DNA from: Microseira wollei NIES-4236
GTDB taxonomy: Bacteria > Cyanobacteriota > Cyanobacteriia > Cyanobacteriales > Aerosakkonemataceae
Assembly (NCBI RefSeq): GCF_020521235.1
Contig: NZ_BLAY01000056.1
Span: forward strand, 1 to 53,476
DNA length: 53,476 bases
Direction: 5' to 3'
In this document: piece by piece, positions 53,434 through 53,476 of the stretch
How positions within the stretch are numbered: the stretch's first letter is position 1
Layout: the number at the start of each line of letters is the position of its first letter
Program-made: the position numbers and the translations under genes
Notes under the pieces: generated by a model
Databases searched by the model: none
What the model saw: only the letters and a program-made list of their open reading frames with translations
What the model was told of the DNA's origin: nothing

Positions 53434-53476
53434 TGGACACCAAACAATACCGTAAACCCCAACTAATTGAAGTGGG
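53434..53476 (+). CDS. Second RiPP precursor, truncated by window end
   Basis: Starts MDTKQYRKPQLIEVG with the same SD and the same leader motif as the first precursor (YxxPxLxxxG); the core is outside the window. It shows that precursor genes are tandemly duplicated here. Confidence 0.75.

Overview
The window is a stretch of cyanobacterial chromosome, most likely from a filamentous Oscillatoriales-type species. Evidence: it carries petC-petA of the cytochrome b6f complex, menB (phylloquinone pathway), a plant-type ferredoxin, a Ycf37-like photosystem assembly protein, cyanobacteria-typical families (DUF2949, DUF3067, cyanoexosortase), many gcgatcgc (HIP1) octamers and abundant short heptamer-type repeats. 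The species assignment is inference.

Layout. 1-7850: a 68-bp tandem repeat, then a minus-strand cluster built round a P-type ATPase that lacks the CPC metal motif. It is flanked by four small proteins carrying the same HMA2-like 'GRVR' module and by a DUF5132 membrane protein, behind a leader of about 0.7 kb. 7851-16280: ferredoxin, an NTF2-like protein, an FHA/degenerate cyclase, the tldD-pmbA metalloprotease pair, DUF2949, a GH57 glycosidase and an S66 carboxypeptidase. 16491-18833: a ferritin-like gene split by a tnpB insertion sequence. 18959-20649: a cyanoexosortase overlapping its probable single substrate. 21207-24656: petA, petC, a chimeric tnpB relic, DUF3067 and menB. 24744-25329: a dead hicA-hicB pair, with hicA interrupted by a MITE. 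25340-31646: a pilin-like protein, a peptidoglycan-binding protein, two tnpB elements (one decayed), the Ycf37-like protein, a solute-binding protein, rplT and rpmI. 31647-33901: a noncoding stretch with a terminator, then an IscB element with its upstream structured-RNA region. 33935-43931: an EGY-like site-2 protease, a PIN-like protein, a VOC protein, two paralogous secreted proteins, an SLH-anchored GHL10 hydrolase, DUF3616 and a Ser/Thr kinase. 43946-53476: an 84-bp tandem repeat, an ABC exporter, a 1564-residue CHAT-nSTAND-WD40 protein, several MITEs, a 97-bp tandem array containing a palindrome, and at the very end two tandem RiPP precursor genes. The first of these fits the lasso-peptide pattern closely (leader YxxPxLxxxG, Thr at -2, Gly1 and Asp9 in the core).

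Recurring themes. (1) Repeats are dense. Two MITE families can be defined from the sequence, one with exact 5-bp target duplications and one flanked by TA, and larger repeats have MITEs nested in them. (2) At least four proteins (two HMA2 proteins, the kinase and the STAND ATPase) carry short palindromic repeats inserted in frame. (3) RNA-guided nuclease ancestors are well represented: two intact TnpB, one decayed TnpB, one TnpB relic and one IscB. The strongest candidates for something undescribed are the terminal lasso-like precursors with their palindromic upstream array, and the HMA2/CPC-less ATPase cluster.
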